This document shows, one piece after another, positions 63,501 through 64,000 of a stretch of 64,000 nucleotides of DNA (the stretch's first letter is position 1; each line of letters starts with the position of its first letter). Location of the stretch: the NCBI GenBank assembly GCA_023634235.1, contig JAMKCF010000019.1:8883684-8947683 (forward strand), given 5' to 3'. Source of the stretch: Pisaster brevispinus. Its lineage: Eukaryota; Echinodermata; Asteroidea; Forcipulatida; Asteriidae. The position numbers and the translations under genes are program-made. The notes beneath the pieces are model-generated. The model ran no database searches. It saw only the letters and a list, made by a program, of their open reading frames with translations, and was not told the origin of the DNA.

Positions 63501-64000
63501 GGCGATGACGTAGGCGTGTAATACAGTGGAGTTTCGGGCAGCCCTACTTCCAGGAGAGTGGCCTCGCCTAAAAAATTGTGACCTTGACGAAACTCACGGA
63601 AGAGAGAGCCCTTGAGACGGGCTTTTTAATGGTGTAAAATTTGTCAAAATCCAGTATTATTCTGAGGGTGATTTGACCGTCCTTTCTCTGTCTTTGTTTC
63701 TTTGACAGCTCTGTGTACAAAAATCCCATTAGGGATGCTATTGAGGAGCGTTCGGAGTAGCCCCACCTGCTAGTCATTTCCGGTATGAAGCTTGCCCCCC
63801 GCGACCCTAAAAATTTGATTTTCGGAAGAGGGATATCCAAGGCAGAGTCAGGTACAAATTTTGTCTCTCTAGCATTTCTAGTTCATGAGTTATTTCCATG
63901 CTTAGCACAGAACTTATTTCGGACCTATTTGTGCCGGCTTTTTCTCACTGGCGATGACGTAGGCGTGTAATACAGGGGAGTTTCGGGCAGCCCTACTTCC
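60556..64000 (+). repeat. Right part of large segment copy B; last unit cut at window end
   Basis: Monomers start at 60556, 61006, 61458, 61908, 62358, 62808, 63258 and 63708 (293 bp present). They match 42282-45702 at 18,274 bp with the same rare marks. The last bases carry ACAGGGGAG, a variant otherwise seen only in the first HOR family (near 267, 2,065 and 3,864). Confidence 0.88.

Larger units (their letters stand above)
1..64000 (+). repeat. Satellite DNA array, ~450-bp monomer, 148 units head to tail
   Basis: The window is entirely tandem copies of one monomer, all in the same orientation. Each unit can be phased on GCT(C/A)TG followed by CAAAAATCCC. Unit spacing is mostly 449-450 bp, with 442, 448 and 452-453 subclasses and nine units of 183-184 bp. 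Most monomers carry a HindIII site (AAGCTT) just after TATG or TTTG, an EcoRV site (GATATC) and the TGACGTAGGCG block. Some have a second HindIII site (CCAAGCTTAGC). Neither edge of the array is inside the window, so it is longer than 64 kb. Arrays like this are typical of eukaryotic heterochromatin. A centromeric role is possible but nothing here proves it. I do not recognise the family. Confidence 0.98.
45654..64000 (+). repeat. Large tandem segment, copy B (rearranged, runs to the window end)
   Basis: This copy follows copy A unit by unit. The offset steps show whole-unit changes: 19,002 to 19,452 (one extra monomer at 47232/47682), 19,449 to 20,081 (an extra 1,081-bp composite minus one monomer), 20,081 to 21,428 (three extra monomers at 52.9-54.2 kb) and 21,878 (one extra monomer near 55155). 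It then drops to 20,975 (two monomers absent) and 18,274 (one 2,701-bp block fewer). The first mismatch that could mark the far end is ACAGGGGAG at 63,976, against ACAGTGGAG at 45,702. Confidence 0.87.

Noticed and set aside
1..64000. CRISPR array
   Set aside because: The repeated unit is about 450 bp with no short repeat separated by unique spacers. Variation between units is scattered point change shared by HOR phase.
1..64000. rDNA, tRNA cluster or retroelement array
   Set aside because: No rRNA-like stretches, no tRNA cloverleaf or A/B boxes, no terminal repeats, and no reverse transcriptase or transposase frame are visible anywhere.

Overview
The whole window is one uninterrupted, head-to-tail satellite DNA array on a single strand orientation. 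I see no protein-coding gene, RNA gene, transposon, CRISPR array or unique sequence. Using the GCT(C/A)TG landmark at the edge of each unit, I count 148 units: 138 full monomers of about 450 bp (most 448-453, one subgroup 442), nine short units of 183-184 bp, and a last unit cut by the window end. An array of this size, with multi-monomer higher-order repeats (HORs), points to a multicellular eukaryote and to heterochromatin (centromeric, pericentromeric or subtelomeric). The sequence alone does not identify the species or chromosome position. CpG is still common in the monomer, which argues weakly against strong methylation-driven CpG loss.

Structure is nested. (1) Each 450-bp monomer is an old dimer: an A half (about 233 bp) and a B half (about 217 bp) align collinearly at an offset of 224-233 bp. 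(2) Monomers are grouped into HORs. (3) A segment of about 19 kb made of such HORs is itself duplicated in tandem.

Layout: 1-5,575 holds a 4-monomer HOR of 1,798 bp in about three copies. 5,576-8,093 holds a transitional set, including the start of a 900-bp two-monomer duplication. 8,094-23,567 holds related 6- and 7-monomer HORs (2,695 and 3,147 bp) with a two-monomer expansion and an internal repeat spaced 6,738 bp. 23,568-36,879 holds a different monomer family with the short 183/184-bp units. 36,880-45,653 holds two copies of a 2,701-bp six-monomer HOR and further monomers. 45,654-64,000 is a second copy of about 26,650-45,653. It carries the same private mutations in the same order, but differs by whole-unit gains and losses. 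The offset between the copies steps through 19,002, 19,452, 20,081, 21,428, 21,878, 20,975 and 18,274 bp.

No genes work together here. The record is of unequal exchange and conversion acting on a satellite. Minus-strand open frames recur once per monomer, but I treat them as by-products of a period divisible by three. All identities were judged by eye, with no alignment or database search.
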